In this document: one piece after another, positions 6,610-16,023 of the stretch
Numbering within the stretch: position 1 is the first letter of the stretch
How the letters are laid out: each line of letters begins with the position of its first letter
Assembly (NCBI GenBank): GCA_017631385.1
Contig: JAGBTH010000064.1
Span: 1-35,076 of the forward strand
Direction of reading: 5' to 3'
Length of the DNA stretch: 35,076 bases
DNA from: Kiritimatiellia bacterium
GTDB lineage: Bacteria > Verrucomicrobiota > Kiritimatiellia > RFP12 > UBA1067
Made by a program: the position numbers and the translations under genes
The notes under the pieces: generated by a model
What the model was told of the DNA's origin: nothing
Seen by the model: only the letters and a program-made list of their open reading frames with translations
Database searches by the model: none

Positions 6610-8283
6610 TTATGCTAATATCGCAAGAATAGCTAATAATATTCCACAGAGCCCCTCTCCTGCAATAAGACCAGCCGAGAACAATGTACCACGAGAAGAA
6701 AATCTAGAACAATATCTATCAACGAGATATCTTAATAAACCGCCTATAAAAATCGTTGCATTGAGTTTTATAGGTAAATATATGCCTAATGCGCACGGCA
6801 TTACGGGTAATCGGCATAATGCAATTATAATGGCAATACCAACACCAATAAGTAAAAGCCCCCAAGGGAGAGTCTCGCCCATAATACCCTCGGTAACGGA
6901 CTTCATTAACATCGCCTGAGGAGCAGAAATAGCCTCACTACCGAATCCCCACGCTTTATGCAACAAGAGCAACACGCCCGCTACCGTAAATGACGCGGCC
7001 CCAGCACCAATGAGCTCACCAATTTGTTGCTTCCAAGGAGTAGCCCCCAATAGCCAACCTGTTTTTAGATCTTGGGACATATCGCCCGCAAGCGCAGCAA
7101 TTATACACACTACACTACCAATCGCGATCGCGGCGATCATACCCGCAGCGCCTACAACGCCACAAGTTTTAAGTGCGAAGGCCGATACGACGAGCGTCGC
7201 AATCGTCATACCTGAAATCGGATTATTAGAACTCCCCACTAACCCTACCATTCGCGCCGAAACGATAGCGAAGAAAAATCCAAACAATGCTATTAACATA
7301 GCTCCGCCAATACTAACAGGAACTTGAGGAACGAGCGTAATAATAACTATGAGAGCTATAATACCTAATATTACGCGTTTAAGGGGAATATCTTCAGAAC
7401 TTCCACCAGCGCGAGAAGACGAAATAGTCTCTCTAAAAGCCTTTAGAAACGCAGGTAATGATTTTAAAAGCGAAAGTAAACCTCCAGTTGCGATAGCCCC
7501 AGCGCCCACATACCTGACATAATCTTTCCAGACCGCCATAGCTCCTCCATCGAAATACGCTTTAGTAGCTGGCTCATAAAAGAAAGCGAAAAGAGGTATA
7601 AGCACCATCCAACCAAGAAATGAACCTAAAAAAACAAGATTCGATACCTTAGTGCCAACTATATAACCTACACCTACTAATGCTGATGAAAGCTCTAGAC
7701 CGATTTCGCCGCGAATAATCTTAAAAGCATACGACTTGGCCATTGGAATCCATTTAAAAAAGTCTGTCATCAGCTTAATAATAACGGCAACACCAAGTCC
7801 GGTAAAAACATCGCGAGCTTGACCCGCGCCCTTCTCGCCGGCGCGCAAAACCGCCGCGCATGCTCGAGCTTCAGGATATGGGAGAGAATCGTCATAATCA
7901 ACAATTAATGGCTTTCTAACTGGAACCATTAACAAAACACCTAACATACCACCACAAAGCGCAATTACTGTAAGTTGAATAAAGCCAGGAGGCGCGCACA
8001 AGCCTTCTTCAGCCCATAAATAGAGAGCTGGCATTGTGAAAATCGCTCCAGCGACTAAAGATTCGCCAGCAGAGCCGATAGTTTGGACCATATTATTCTC
8101 TAGTATTGAGTCTCGCCTTAAAATAAGTCTAAGAACTCCCATAGAAATTACCGCTGCGGGAATAGACGCTGAAACAGTAAGCCCCACTCTTAAACCTAAA
8201 TATGCATTGGCCGCTCCAAAAATTACCGAAATTAAAATTCCGAGAATAATTGCTGTAAATGTAAGTTCTTTTTTATCTTTCAT
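6610..8283 (-). CDS. OPT family oligopeptide transporter
   Basis: 557 aa, about 14-16 membrane segments. The N-terminal part matches the bacterial OPT family: GAANAYLGLRVGLTVSASIP near residues 24-43, NNMVQTIGSAGESLVAGAIF near 63-82, and a Pro-rich PYPEARACAAVLRAGE stretch near 135-150 at the substrate path. Members import small peptides, or metal-chelates in the YSL branch, by proton coupling; the substrate here cannot be told. Starts 2 nt after the murJ stop, with GAAGG as ribosome binding site, so it is the last gene of the envelope operon. Length is a little below the usual 600-680 aa, but no part looks missing. No terminator follows before 6554. Confidence 0.9.
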   Translation of the reverse strand: MKDKKELTFTAIILGILISVIFGAANAYLGLRVGLTVSASIPAAVISMGVLRLILRRDSILENNMVQTIGSAGESLVAGAIFTMPALYLWAEEGLCAPPGFIQLTVIALCGGMLGVLLMVPVRKPLIVDYDDSLPYPEARACAAVLRAGEKGAGQARDVFTGLGVAVIIKLMTDFFKWIPMAKSYAFKIIRGEIGLELSSALVGVGYIVGTKVSNLVFLGSFLGWMVLIPLFAFFYEPATKAYFDGGAMAVWKDYVRYVGAGAIATGGLLSLLKSLPAFLKAFRETISSSRAGGSSEDIPLKRVILGIIALIVIITLVPQVPVSIGGAMLIALFGFFFAIVSARMVGLVGSSNNPISGMTIATLVVSAFALKTCGVVGAAGMIAAIAIGSVVCIIAALAGDMSQDLKTGWLLGATPWKQQIGELIGAGAASFTVAGVLLLLHKAWGFGSEAISAPQAMLMKSVTEGIMGETLPWGLLLIGVGIAIIIALCRLPVMPCALGIYLPIKLNATIFIGGLLRYLVDRYCSRFSSRGTLFSAGLIAGEGLCGILLAILAILA

Positions 8284-8285
8284 AC

Positions 8286-9866
8286 TCAGCGCCTTCTAAT
8301 TCGAATAGACTTTAATTCTTTTCGCATAAATAAATACGATGAAATAAAATAAATAACGCCTCCAGTAATCATCAACACTATTAACTGCATAATGCTATTA
8401 AGACGACACGATAAAACCATCCCATTAGTCAAAACGAATTTACGTACCACATATATCGCAACAGTCATAATAATTGACGCGAAGAGAATTTTTATTATTG
8501 GCGCAATAACCTTACTTAAACCTAATGCACCATTTTTACGCTTAGCCAATACCGCCAGCATAGAGCAACCCGCCGCGGAACAAAAAACAGTAGACGCTGC
8601 TAACCCGACATGACGCCACTCAACGGATAAAAGCCATACTGCTAGAATATTTAAAACCGCATTCATAGCAACAGTACAAAGAGAAACCTTAAGTGGGGTT
8701 TTCATATCGCCTTGAGACTGAAACCAAGGCACCATTACCTTTTGGAGCGAGAAAAACCCTAAACCAATAGAGTAAACGGCTAAAGAACGCGAAACTCGCA
8801 GCGTCGCCAACGAATCAAACTCACCGCCTTCATAAATGACGCTAGTTACTTCACTAGCGAGAATAAACAACCCGAACGCCGCAGGTATCATAACGAATGA
8901 TAACGAAGTTAAAGACGAAGCTAAAGCATCACGAGCGCCTTCAACATCCTTTTTAGCAAAAAAACCAGCGAATGTCGGCAATAAAACTGTGCCGAATGCA
9001 ACCCCGACAACTCCAAGCGGCAAATCCATAAGTCGCTCGGCATAACCGATTACACCGGCAGCCCAGGGACTCGCCAACTGAGCTAAAAGCTGATCAAGAA
9101 GATAATTAAGCTGTATCGCGCCAGCGCCCAACGCGCCAATGCCGATATTACGCCAGACCTTAACAACCTTAGAGTCGCGCCAATCCGAAAAACTTAATCC
9201 GGGAACAACCCCGGCTCGCGCCATTCGCCAAAACATAAACGCCATCTGCAATGCTCCAGCGACAAGAATCGCAACAGCAATACGATGAATCCTCTGATCG
9301 AGGCGCATCTCGGGGAAAAACGAAATCCAACCCAACATCGCAATCCAACAAACATTGAGAAGACACGGCATCGCGCTAGACGCCTTAAAGCGACCTAGAG
9401 CATTCAAGACCCCCATTCCAAACGCCGCGCCGCAAATAAATAACATATACGGCAATAATGTCTTTATAAGACGTATTGTCAGCAAAAAGCGTTTAGCGTC
9501 AGTAATACCTAACTCATCCCTGAATTTAACGACTATCTCCAAAGAGCCCATAGCTAAAATAAGAATAGCGCCTAGCATCAACATCACCGTAGTCATGACT
9601 GAACGCGCTAATTTAGCAGCCTTTTCTAGTGATCCATTCTCAACTTCATCTTTAAATATAGGTACAAACGCGGCAGTTAAAGCTCCTTCGCCAAAAAGCT
9701 TTCTCGCCATGTTGGGAATGGCGAACGCTATTGTAAAAGCACTTTGAGCTACACCCGCGCCAATGAGACGCGACTGCAACATTTCTCTAACCAACCCTAA
9801 AACACGGGAAAGCGCAGTAAATGCACCTACCGTAAAAGCATTTTTTAATATGCCGCCAGGTTTCAT
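8286..9866 (-). CDS. murJ: Lipid II flippase MurJ
   Basis: 526 aa, about 14 membrane segments, normal MurJ/MviN length. It flips lipid II from the cytoplasmic to the periplasmic face for wall synthesis. Conserved parts: SRVLGLVREML near residues 20-30 (the essential Arg), FAIPNMARKLFGEGALTAAF near 48-67, and RLMDLPLGVVGVAFGTVLLP near 275-295. Its ATG overlaps the lpxK stop (ATGA), and the OPT gene begins 2 nt after its end. The operon also holds rodA and mrdA, whose products use the flipped lipid II. Identity is confident. Confidence 0.95.
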   Translation of the reverse strand: MKPGGILKNAFTVGAFTALSRVLGLVREMLQSRLIGAGVAQSAFTIAFAIPNMARKLFGEGALTAAFVPIFKDEVENGSLEKAAKLARSVMTTVMLMLGAILILAMGSLEIVVKFRDELGITDAKRFLLTIRLIKTLLPYMLFICGAAFGMGVLNALGRFKASSAMPCLLNVCWIAMLGWISFFPEMRLDQRIHRIAVAILVAGALQMAFMFWRMARAGVVPGLSFSDWRDSKVVKVWRNIGIGALGAGAIQLNYLLDQLLAQLASPWAAGVIGYAERLMDLPLGVVGVAFGTVLLPTFAGFFAKKDVEGARDALASSLTSLSFVMIPAAFGLFILASEVTSVIYEGGEFDSLATLRVSRSLAVYSIGLGFFSLQKVMVPWFQSQGDMKTPLKVSLCTVAMNAVLNILAVWLLSVEWRHVGLAASTVFCSAAGCSMLAVLAKRKNGALGLSKVIAPIIKILFASIIMTVAIYVVRKFVLTNGMVLSCRLNSIMQLIVLMITGGVIYFISSYLFMRKELKSIRIRRR

Positions 9867-11032
9867 TTAGTATAACTAATGCGATTGATAATTTTATTAA
9901 AACTATTCTCGCCTTCTAGAACTTCAATGGCGATTCGCAAATAAAGACATTTAACAGGCACGGTCTCGAATCGAGAAAACCTAACAGCATCCTTCTCGGT
10001 CGTGACTAGCGCATCAGAGCCCATATCCGCCGTACGGTTAAGAGCATAGAGGATTTCTGAGGGATCATAGCGGTGGTGATCGGCGTATCTCTCGCACCAT
10101 ACGACTTTAGCGCCTAGATGTCTTAACGAATTTTCAAAACCCTTAGGAGAAGCGATACCGGAAAGTGTACAAACCTGCTTACCCTTTAACCAATCCAGAG
10201 GAAATTCCTCTCTACTCCAAACATCCTTAAGCGTTTTAGGAGCGTGAGTACATTTAACGATTTCTGCTTTTTTATTATATTTTCGTATTTCTTCAACAAC
10301 CTTGGAGGTATCGCCGCGGCATTTCGTCAAGAAAATTATATCAGCTCGTTTTATGTGACGCGCAGGCTCTCGTAGAATTCCACGCGGCAGCATATTACCG
10401 TTACCAAACGGATTCGTAGCATCCACTAGCACAACCTCGATTGAATGCTTAAGTTTTTGATACTGAAAACCATCGTCAAGAATTATGGTATCACACCCCA
10501 GGCGCTTAATCGCATAACGCCCCGCCTTCACGCGATCACGATCAACAACTACAGCTACCCCTGGAAGATTGGAAGCTAACATATACGGCTCATCACCACC
10601 GACAGCGGAGTCTAAAAGAACACGCTTACCATCAGAAACGACTAAGGGCGGATCAATAACCTGGGTAAACATCCGTTGCCACCATGGTGCTTCTTTACGA
10701 CGATACCCACGCGAGAGAATCGCGACTTTTCTACCCTTAGAGGCCAATGCACGAGCGAACATTTCTGTCACAGGCGTTTTACCTGTTCCACCGGCTGTAA
10801 CATTACCGATAGAAATTACTTGAATCCCGAGCGGATAGCGGCGCAAAAATCCGATACGATAAAAGAAATATCGTATGGCTACTACGCTAGCAAAAATAAC
10901 ACTAACCCCTTTTAGAAAGACTAACAACAAACCTATTAAAAAAGGTTGATTTTGATCAGCCCCCTTCTCGAGAATTATCTTTGTAAGATACTTCTCGAGA
11001 CGCTCCATACCACTCTGTTTAGCTTTACGCAC
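9863..11032 (-). CDS. lpxK: Tetraacyldisaccharide 4'-kinase LpxK
   Basis: 389 aa. It phosphorylates the 4' position of the lipid A disaccharide precursor at the inner membrane, a late Raetz-pathway step. Visible: an N-terminal membrane helix near 31-56, P-loop GNVTAGGTGKTP (GGTGKT at 81-86), the DDGFQ motif (Asp186-Asp187), and the ADHHRYDP stretch near 310 holding the catalytic-region His. The start at 11032 is GTG; an ATG at 11008 (MERLEKYL) is a possible alternative, and GGAG lies 11 nt before the GTG. Starts 6 nt after lptD and overlaps murJ by 4 nt. Its presence shows that the organism makes lipid A. Confidence 0.93.
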   Translation of the reverse strand: MRKAKQSGMERLEKYLTKIILEKGADQNQPFLIGLLLVFLKGVSVIFASVVAIRYFFYRIGFLRRYPLGIQVISIGNVTAGGTGKTPVTEMFARALASKGRKVAILSRGYRRKEAPWWQRMFTQVIDPPLVVSDGKRVLLDSAVGGDEPYMLASNLPGVAVVVDRDRVKAGRYAIKRLGCDTIILDDGFQYQKLKHSIEVVLVDATNPFGNGNMLPRGILREPARHIKRADIIFLTKCRGDTSKVVEEIRKYNKKAEIVKCTHAPKTLKDVWSREEFPLDWLKGKQVCTLSGIASPKGFENSLRHLGAKVVWCERYADHHRYDPSEILYALNRTADMGSDALVTTEKDAVRFSRFETVPVKCLYLRIAIEVLEGENSFNKIINRISYTK

Positions 11033-11038
11033 TTTAAC

Positions 11039-13258
11039 TTAGTCTCCAAACATCGACCCCGCATTATCGCCTAAGGCTCTTAAATAAATTCCCATGCTAA
11101 AGCTCCAGTCATGCTCATACTCAGAGCCATCTAGGCGCATATAATCATTTTCATACGCGACACTAAAGCGGAACGCCAAACAGTCAGTCCTAAGATCAAG
11201 CCATGCGCCAATTTCGTCAAGCTCATTCTCGCGCATATCCCAACGGATAAATGGCCCCCAAGCGATAGCGTCACAAATCTCATGCTCTAACTCAACACCG
11301 AGATAGGAATATTTAGCCCAATTGAAATTCTCGCTAGTCATATATTCCGGATTAAACGGAGTTGACGAATAATCCCAATAACGATGATCGCGCGCCGCAT
11401 ACGAAATGCTACCCTTAAATGTTTTAGAAAAGCGCTTGGCTATCTCCACATCCGCATAAGCTACGGTATCGTTTTCGCCATCCCACTCAACGCGAGTCAT
11501 AAGCGCAAAATCGGAAGTTGGATAAATTCTCGCTCTAAAACCAGGATTGGCCAATATATCACCCTCCCGAGCATAATTAGGATCTTCTTGGCTCTTAGTC
11601 AACCTATGATAACGATCCCCATCCGTCCAGGAACTATCATTAAACTGAATAGCCATATAAAAATCAAAATCAAAAAACAATCTCATGCGCCCATCTTCGT
11701 CCGCCTTTCTAAAGGCGTTCCTGACACCTGGAGTGATACCATGCCACGAATATGGCAGGTTACGACTGCGACCCGCGAACTGATCCAGCCACTCGGCACT
11801 ACCGTCAATAGAATCGAAATAAAGCGCGCGGCGACCATCTTTAAGGCCTGTATAATTCGACTTCTGAACTAAAACATCAGCGTATGGCTCTAGAACGTGC
11901 TGCCAATCTTCACCTATAGGAGCTGTACCTCTAGCCGAAAATGTAACGCCACCTTCTACTATTGAACGCGCAACGTCTTCCTCTCGCTGTGATGTTCTAC
12001 CATAGCCATATAGGTTCTCGCTACCAGAATGAGACCAATAAGTACCTCTTACGCCAGCGCGAGGAACTACCGAGAGCACATCCGCTATTTTAAATGGAAT
12101 TGTAAATCTATGATATGTATCAGCTCTAAATGTCTGATAATCAGCCCAAAGCCCAGGAGAATACCTATAATAAGGACTCGTCAACGCATCTCCATACTTA
12201 GCATAATTACGATTCAACCACCCGAAGCGTGATGATGATTCGTAATTAATCGGCAAAGAAAATAAACCTTGAGGAGCAACATCAAAATAAAACTCAGGCA
12301 ATCTCGCAACACCCATATTAAAGTCATTTAATGGCCCCGAAACACTAACACCAAAACCTACGGTATCTTCAATATGTTCCCATGCTAATTCATTACGAGC
12401 CGAATCAGCATAAGGATTCGATAAGCGCATCATGCCATCGCGGAGAAAATCGTAAGGGAAGCTCGAATCGCTAAAATAAGTCGCACGCACGCGAAAGATA
12501 TCACGCTCAGTTATTTCCCACTTATGAGAAAATTCCAAAGCATAACGCTCATCGGGAATTTCAGAACCCCAATTGGAATAATTATATTTCTGTTCATTAT
12601 GCCAATTTCTGTCGTATCTATCGGCATCTTGATCCCAAAGACAATAAACCTTAAACTTACCCTTGCCGTAATCTCCTAACTTCCAGCGAATACTCTGACC
12701 TAAAGCTACACCATTTTTAGTTCTTAAATCTAAACGAGTATTACCTCTTAAACCCCACTCGCTAGTGGCGAAGTCATCCGTTATGTCATATACATACTTC
12801 GTTAAAAGATACGCCCCCCAACGACTTCTATAGCCTGGCATTACGCGCCAACCATAATCAGTATTTAAAGGCTGCCACCAGTACGGCCACCAAAAAACTG
12901 GTACTCCGAACATCTTAACAGTCATATTGCGCGCCGTTATCTCTTTACCGTCGTCGTAATCTAGCGCCCCTTTCGCGCACCAGTGCAAACAGTCGAGATC
13001 GTTAGTGCACGTCGTCACCATAGTATTCTCTGAGAAACTGTAGAGATTACCGATCTTAGAGACACGATCAGAAAACATTCTGAACGGGCTTTGAACGGCG
13101 ACCACGTTCCCAGAGGCAACGAGATTTCCAGTAGTCCTATCGGCTGCTATTTTATCGGCCGATACTTTTAAACTCGTCACACCAGATACATCTACCGAAA
13201 GCGCTGAAGCTGCTAGCGGCAATGCAACTGCCGTCAAAATGAAGAATATTCTTTTCAT
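11039..13258 (-). CDS. lptD: LPS-assembly outer-membrane protein LptD
   Basis: 739 aa with a signal peptide (residues 1-19, cut after ALPLAASA). An OstA/LptA-like jellyroll follows, near 25-125 (SADKIAADRTTGNLVASGNV, then NTMVTTCTNDLDCLHWCAKG), with FGVPVFWWPYWWQP near 115-130. The rest is a beta-barrel rich in alternating aromatic strands ending in SFSMGIYLRALG. LptD inserts LPS into the outer leaflet. Several Cys occur: a cluster at about 83-93 and single ones near the end. Disulfides between the two domains are known for E. coli LptD, but cannot be assigned here. ATG overlaps the rng stop (ATGA). Placement with lpxK supports the call. Confidence 0.9.
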   Translation of the reverse strand: MKRIFFILTAVALPLAASALSVDVSGVTSLKVSADKIAADRTTGNLVASGNVVAVQSPFRMFSDRVSKIGNLYSFSENTMVTTCTNDLDCLHWCAKGALDYDDGKEITARNMTVKMFGVPVFWWPYWWQPLNTDYGWRVMPGYRSRWGAYLLTKYVYDITDDFATSEWGLRGNTRLDLRTKNGVALGQSIRWKLGDYGKGKFKVYCLWDQDADRYDRNWHNEQKYNYSNWGSEIPDERYALEFSHKWEITERDIFRVRATYFSDSSFPYDFLRDGMMRLSNPYADSARNELAWEHIEDTVGFGVSVSGPLNDFNMGVARLPEFYFDVAPQGLFSLPINYESSSRFGWLNRNYAKYGDALTSPYYRYSPGLWADYQTFRADTYHRFTIPFKIADVLSVVPRAGVRGTYWSHSGSENLYGYGRTSQREEDVARSIVEGGVTFSARGTAPIGEDWQHVLEPYADVLVQKSNYTGLKDGRRALYFDSIDGSAEWLDQFAGRSRNLPYSWHGITPGVRNAFRKADEDGRMRLFFDFDFYMAIQFNDSSWTDGDRYHRLTKSQEDPNYAREGDILANPGFRARIYPTSDFALMTRVEWDGENDTVAYADVEIAKRFSKTFKGSISYAARDHRYWDYSSTPFNPEYMTSENFNWAKYSYLGVELEHEICDAIAWGPFIRWDMRENELDEIGAWLDLRTDCLAFRFSVAYENDYMRLDGSEYEHDWSFSMGIYLRALGDNAGSMFGD

Positions 13259-14853
13259 GATTGAGAGTATAACACTTGTGAGGTGGCTGCGTCTAGTATA
13301 GAAAATGATTCCGGATGGCGATGAAGCTCCGAAACGAATGTAAGACGCGTATCAAAATCGTTTTGAAGTTTAGCTAAAATACCAGAATCTTCAGTCCTTA
13401 AGCGCTGCATAACCTGAGGAGCAATAACTATTTTAGGCTCAAAAGGCTTCTTATCGGCGGCAGCTTTTTTAAGCAAACTCGTAAGATGACGCTGAACCTC
13501 AATCGAAATAGCCATTGGGCTTTTAATAACGCCGTGACCTTGGCAATAAGGACAATTAGATGTAAGCATCGAAAGAATCGACTGATCTTGACGCTGGCGT
13601 GACATCTCAAGAAGCCCAAGCTCGGAAATCTCAAGAACATTCGTGCGCGCACGATCACGCTTAAGCGCATCCTTTAGCGCACGGTAAACCTGCTTTTGAT
13701 GCTTACGCGATTTCATATCAATAAGATCGAGAATTACAAGACCTCCAATATTTCTCAATCTTAATTGACGCGCCACTTCTTCGACGGCCTCCAGATTCAC
13801 TTCGAGAATTGATTCCTCCTGAGAACCCTTACCCTTATAATGACCAGTATTAACGTCAACTGCAATAAGAGCCTCAGTCTCGTCAATTACTAAATAACCG
13901 CCTGATTTAAGCATTACCTTACGAGCGAACGCATCAGTTAACTGACGCTCTAATCCATAATGTTCAAAAATATTGGCGTTACCATCATAACGACGGATCT
14001 TCGATTTCGCACGTCTTGAAATGCGGCTAGTTAGCTCTCGCATCTCTTCATAGCTTTTCGCGTCATCAATTACGATAGCATCTATTTCCTCAGTGAGCCA
14101 ATCTCTTACTACGCGCTCACAAAGATCGGGCTCATGGAAAATACAGCATGGCGTGCGAAGATTCTTGGTATTAGCCTGCATTTCATTCCAAACAGACAAG
14201 AGATTTCTCAAGTCACGCGCAAACGCACGCGCACTCGCGCCTTGGCCTACCGTACGAACAACCAACCCTACATTATCGGGCAGTGGCAACTTATCAATAA
14301 TCTTTTTAAGACGCTGTCTCTCCTTAGCATCGCCAATCTTCTTCGAAACGCCGCGCAATGTCGCCCCGCGAGAATCTTTAGCTCCAGGCATCATTACTAG
14401 ATAACGCCCGGGAATCGAAAGATTCGCTACTACTCGCGGACCTTTCGTTGATATAGGTCCTTTAGTAACCTGGACAATAATTTCGGAACCCGGGGGGAAA
14501 CGCTTGGCTATCTCTTCATCTGAAAGGCGATTAGCTTTCTTCGAATTTTTATTACGCGAAGTGTCATCATCGTCATCCAATATAGAATCAGCGTCAGGCG
14601 TCATATCCCAATAATGAAGAAAAGCGTTTTTCTTTAATCCAATATCAACAAAGGCCGCTTGAAGATCATTTTCTAGATTTTGTATGCGCCCTTTAAAAAT
14701 GCTCCCTACAAGTCGTTCCTCTTCACAATGTTCAACCATAAACTCCTCTAAGCGGCCATTCTCCATGACAGCCACTCGAGTTTCGAGTTTTTCGACATTT
14801 ACTATAATTTCACGCTTTGTTTTAGAGCGTTTTAGCCATCCGAATAGGTTCAT
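13255..14853 (-). CDS. rng: Ribonuclease E/G family endoribonuclease
   Basis: 532 aa, the size of RNase G plus an insertion, without the long C-terminal scaffold of RNase E. It cuts single-stranded RNA for rRNA processing and mRNA decay. Domains: S1 near 45-130, interrupted by an acidic insertion with DDDDD at about 93-97; RNase H-like/5' sensor region to about 300; catalytic Asp333 (AVDVNTG) and Asp376 (VILDLIDM); Zn-link CPYCQGHG with Cys434 and Cys437. Its ATG follows the rodA stop with no gap and its stop overlaps lptD. The position after rodA mirrors the mre-mrd-rng neighbourhood of Proteobacteria. Confidence 0.93.
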   Translation of the reverse strand: MNLFGWLKRSKTKREIIVNVEKLETRVAVMENGRLEEFMVEHCEEERLVGSIFKGRIQNLENDLQAAFVDIGLKKNAFLHYWDMTPDADSILDDDDDTSRNKNSKKANRLSDEEIAKRFPPGSEIIVQVTKGPISTKGPRVVANLSIPGRYLVMMPGAKDSRGATLRGVSKKIGDAKERQRLKKIIDKLPLPDNVGLVVRTVGQGASARAFARDLRNLLSVWNEMQANTKNLRTPCCIFHEPDLCERVVRDWLTEEIDAIVIDDAKSYEEMRELTSRISRRAKSKIRRYDGNANIFEHYGLERQLTDAFARKVMLKSGGYLVIDETEALIAVDVNTGHYKGKGSQEESILEVNLEAVEEVARQLRLRNIGGLVILDLIDMKSRKHQKQVYRALKDALKRDRARTNVLEISELGLLEMSRQRQDQSILSMLTSNCPYCQGHGVIKSPMAISIEVQRHLTSLLKKAAADKKPFEPKIVIAPQVMQRLRTEDSGILAKLQNDFDTRLTFVSELHRHPESFSILDAATSQVLYSQS

Positions 14854-16023
14854 TTATTTTTCATCCTCTCTATGTAATGATATACTTTGAATAATTCCTA
14901 AAGCGCACATAACCGTTATAAGGAACGTACGCCCTAACGAAAGAAATGGTAAAGGTAGCCCCGTAATAGGCACTAAACCTATGCACATACCGATATTGAT
15001 ATAGACATGCGCAAAAATAAGAGTCGCGACACCCAGTGCAAATATCTGACCTCTCTTATCATTCGTCACTACCGCTGTCCATGCCGTTGACAAGCACAAC
15101 ACGGCGAATAAAAATATCAATAAGAGCGAACCCTTTATATAACCCATCTCTTCAGCCCATACACAGAATATAAAATCGTTCATAACGCCCATTGCTGGCA
15201 AAAGGTCGCGCCTGATAGACTCGCCTTTACCGTATCCCTTGCCTGAAAAACCGCCCGCACCAATAGCCATCTTAGATTGCCGCAAATTATACCCTGAATC
15301 ATTCTTGTCTGTTTCTGGATATAGAAACGTCTTCACTCGCTCAACCTGATGAGGTCTTAAAGGAACATACTTTAAAATAACAGCTCGTCGCTCTTGAGAG
15401 ACTCCCGGCTTTTCAGCCTCATGAATCGCCGCGAGAACTGCTGCTGCCGCGATACACCCTACGGCTAATACCACTACAAGACCCTTGCGCCAAACTCCAG
15501 CTGCTAGAAGCATAACGAGTACTGCTGGGACTAATGTCAATGTCGTACCTAAATCAGGCTCCATTAAAATAAGTATACAAGGCAGTAATATGGCGCTAGC
15601 TCCAACAAGAAATCCTTTAAAACCATAATGCCCTTTAAACATCTCTTCTTTCGTCCCAAAAAAAGACGCTAAAAACGCTATTACACAAAGCTTAGATATT
15701 TCACTTGGCTGGAAAAACCAAAGCCACCTTTTACCTCCAAACTGCTCCGTGCCGACTAAAAGAACAAGAATAAGTAAAATGACTGCTGTAGCGTACGAAG
15801 GAAGCGCCAAATAACTAAGAATAGTTCTATAATCCGTGAATGCAATAATAAAATATAATATAAGCCCAAAGATCGCCGTATTTATCATTGACTTCCATTT
15901 AGTAGCGAATACAAGCGCCCCTCTAGCCTCTCCAGCCGACGCTAAAACCATCGCACCTATAACTATAAGAGCAATCATCGAGAAAAATGAAAACCAATTA
16001 AATCTAAATAGAAACTTTTTCAT
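14854..16023 (-). CDS. rodA: Rod-shape SEDS glycosyltransferase RodA
   Basis: 389 aa, about ten membrane segments. RodA polymerises lipid II into glycan strands during elongation, together with PBP2. Conserved stretches: MEPDLGTTLTLVPAVLV near 178-195, NDFIFCVWAEEMGY near 288-301 (with the SEDS Asp), and NIGMCIGLVPITGLPLPFLSLG near 350-371. The ending PFLSLG replaces the more usual PFVSYGG. Its ATG overlaps the mrdA stop as ATGA and its stop abuts rng. FtsW is the alternative, but the adjacent mreBCD-mrdA genes make RodA the clear choice. Confidence 0.95.
   Translation of the reverse strand: MKKFLFRFNWFSFFSMIALIVIGAMVLASAGEARGALVFATKWKSMINTAIFGLILYFIIAFTDYRTILSYLALPSYATAVILLILVLLVGTEQFGGKRWLWFFQPSEISKLCVIAFLASFFGTKEEMFKGHYGFKGFLVGASAILLPCILILMEPDLGTTLTLVPAVLVMLLAAGVWRKGLVVVLAVGCIAAAAVLAAIHEAEKPGVSQERRAVILKYVPLRPHQVERVKTFLYPETDKNDSGYNLRQSKMAIGAGGFSGKGYGKGESIRRDLLPAMGVMNDFIFCVWAEEMGYIKGSLLLIFLFAVLCLSTAWTAVVTNDKRGQIFALGVATLIFAHVYINIGMCIGLVPITGLPLPFLSLGRTFLITVMCALGIIQSISLHREDEK

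Noticed and set aside
11384..11872. 162-aa plus-strand ORF
   Set aside because: It lies wholly inside lptD on the other strand, has no family features, and the lptD frame is clearly the coding one.
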